A stretch of DNA of 5,803 bases, from NCBI GenBank assembly GCA_946886805.1, contig CAMPJM010000281.1, forward strand, positions 1 to 5,803, in the 5' to 3' direction. Position 1 is the first letter of the stretch; each line of letters opens with the position of its first letter. The translations under genes were made by a program, and so were the position numbers. The stretch comes from an uncultured Flammeovirgaceae bacterium (GTDB lineage Bacteria; Bacteroidota; Bacteroidia; Cytophagales; Cyclobacteriaceae). The notes under the pieces were generated by a model. That model was not told where the DNA came from. It saw only the letters and a list, made by a program, of their open reading frames with translations, and ran no database searches. This document shows, piece after piece, positions 5,701-5,803 of this stretch.

Positions 5701-5730
5701 GGTTTAAAAAGTTTAAAAAAGCTTTAAAAA
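5701..5730. repeat. Three phased A-tract repeats in the glgB leader
   Basis: Three consecutive 10-bp blocks, GGTTTAAAAA, GTTTAAAAAA and GCTTTAAAAA, place A-tracts at exactly one helical turn, starting 15 bp upstream of the glgB ATG. As DNA this may be intrinsically curved. As RNA the leader becomes U- and A-rich and unstructured, which could help ribosome entry in a phylum that rarely uses Shine-Dalgarno pairing. The repeat is seen; both roles are inferred. Confidence 0.5.
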
Positions 5731-5785
5731 TTATAGCCTGTATTAGGAAGTTGCAGACTATTATCCACCTTATACGGTATATTCG

Positions 5786-5793
5786 CAAATATA
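5786..5793 (-). promoter_or_regulatory. glgB: Bacteroidota -7 promoter element for glgB
   Basis: On the minus strand TATATTTG (5793 to 5786) matches TAnnTTTG exactly and is followed by CG, as often seen in this phylum. Initiation would fall near 5781, giving a leader of about 95 nt. The expected -33 TTG/TTTG would lie just beyond the right end of the window, so it cannot be checked here. A TATAAT-like box at 5735-5730 has no matching upstream element and is less convincing. Confidence 0.55.
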
Positions 5794-5803
5794 GATAAGT
5801 TCG

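Noticed and set aside
5730..5735. TATAAT -10 box for glgB on the minus strand
   Set aside because: No -35-like sequence lies at the proper distance, and the upstream TATATTTG fits Bacteroidota promoters better.
5687..5788. 34-residue hydrophobic N-terminal extension of GlgB that looks like a signal peptide
   Set aside because: It starts with TTG inside the predicted -7 box, arises from A/T-rich leader repeats, and precedes an N-terminus already typical of the family.

Overview
The window carries three long genes for storage alpha-glucan (glycogen-type) metabolism plus an unusually repeat-rich convergent spacer. The organism is most likely a member of the Bacteroidota, perhaps a Cytophagales-like environmental lineage. 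The reasons are the low GC content, the lack of Shine-Dalgarno sequences before all three start codons, two matches to the Bacteroidota -7 promoter motif TAnnTTTG upstream of genes, a glycosyltransferase plus GH57 gene pair as commonly found in that phylum, and a eukaryote-like GlgB of Bacteroidota length. The phylum is an inference. Genus cannot be told from this window.

Layout. Positions 1-214 are an AT-rich upstream region with a perfect inverted repeat (56-71) and a possible promoter (161-168). A plus-strand pair follows: a GT-B glycosyltransferase of the glycogen/starch synthase type (215-1597) and, 38 bp later, a GH57 alpha-glucan-active enzyme (1636-2985), very probably co-transcribed. 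Positions 2986-3670 (685 bp) hold no recognisable intact gene. They hold two arrays of a degenerate 7-bp repeat, two copies of a 32-nt palindromic element, a run of short hairpins sharing a GGATT-nnn-AATCC core (REP/BIME-like), a 14-bp palindrome and a CCCGG hairpin with T-tracts on the minus strand. The minus strand from 5686 down to 3671 encodes a GH13 1,4-alpha-glucan branching enzyme (glgB, 671 aa), with a good TAnnTTTG promoter near the right edge and a leader holding three phased A-tracts.

Together, the glycosyltransferase would extend alpha-1,4-glucan chains from a nucleotide sugar, GlgB would add alpha-1,6 branches, and the GH57 enzyme would trim or rearrange alpha-1,4-linked chains. 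All three look cytoplasmic, with no credible signal peptide. The enzymes are conventional. The least explained part of the window is the convergent spacer, whose heptad arrays and compound palindromes look like a non-autonomous repeat family rather than simple terminators.
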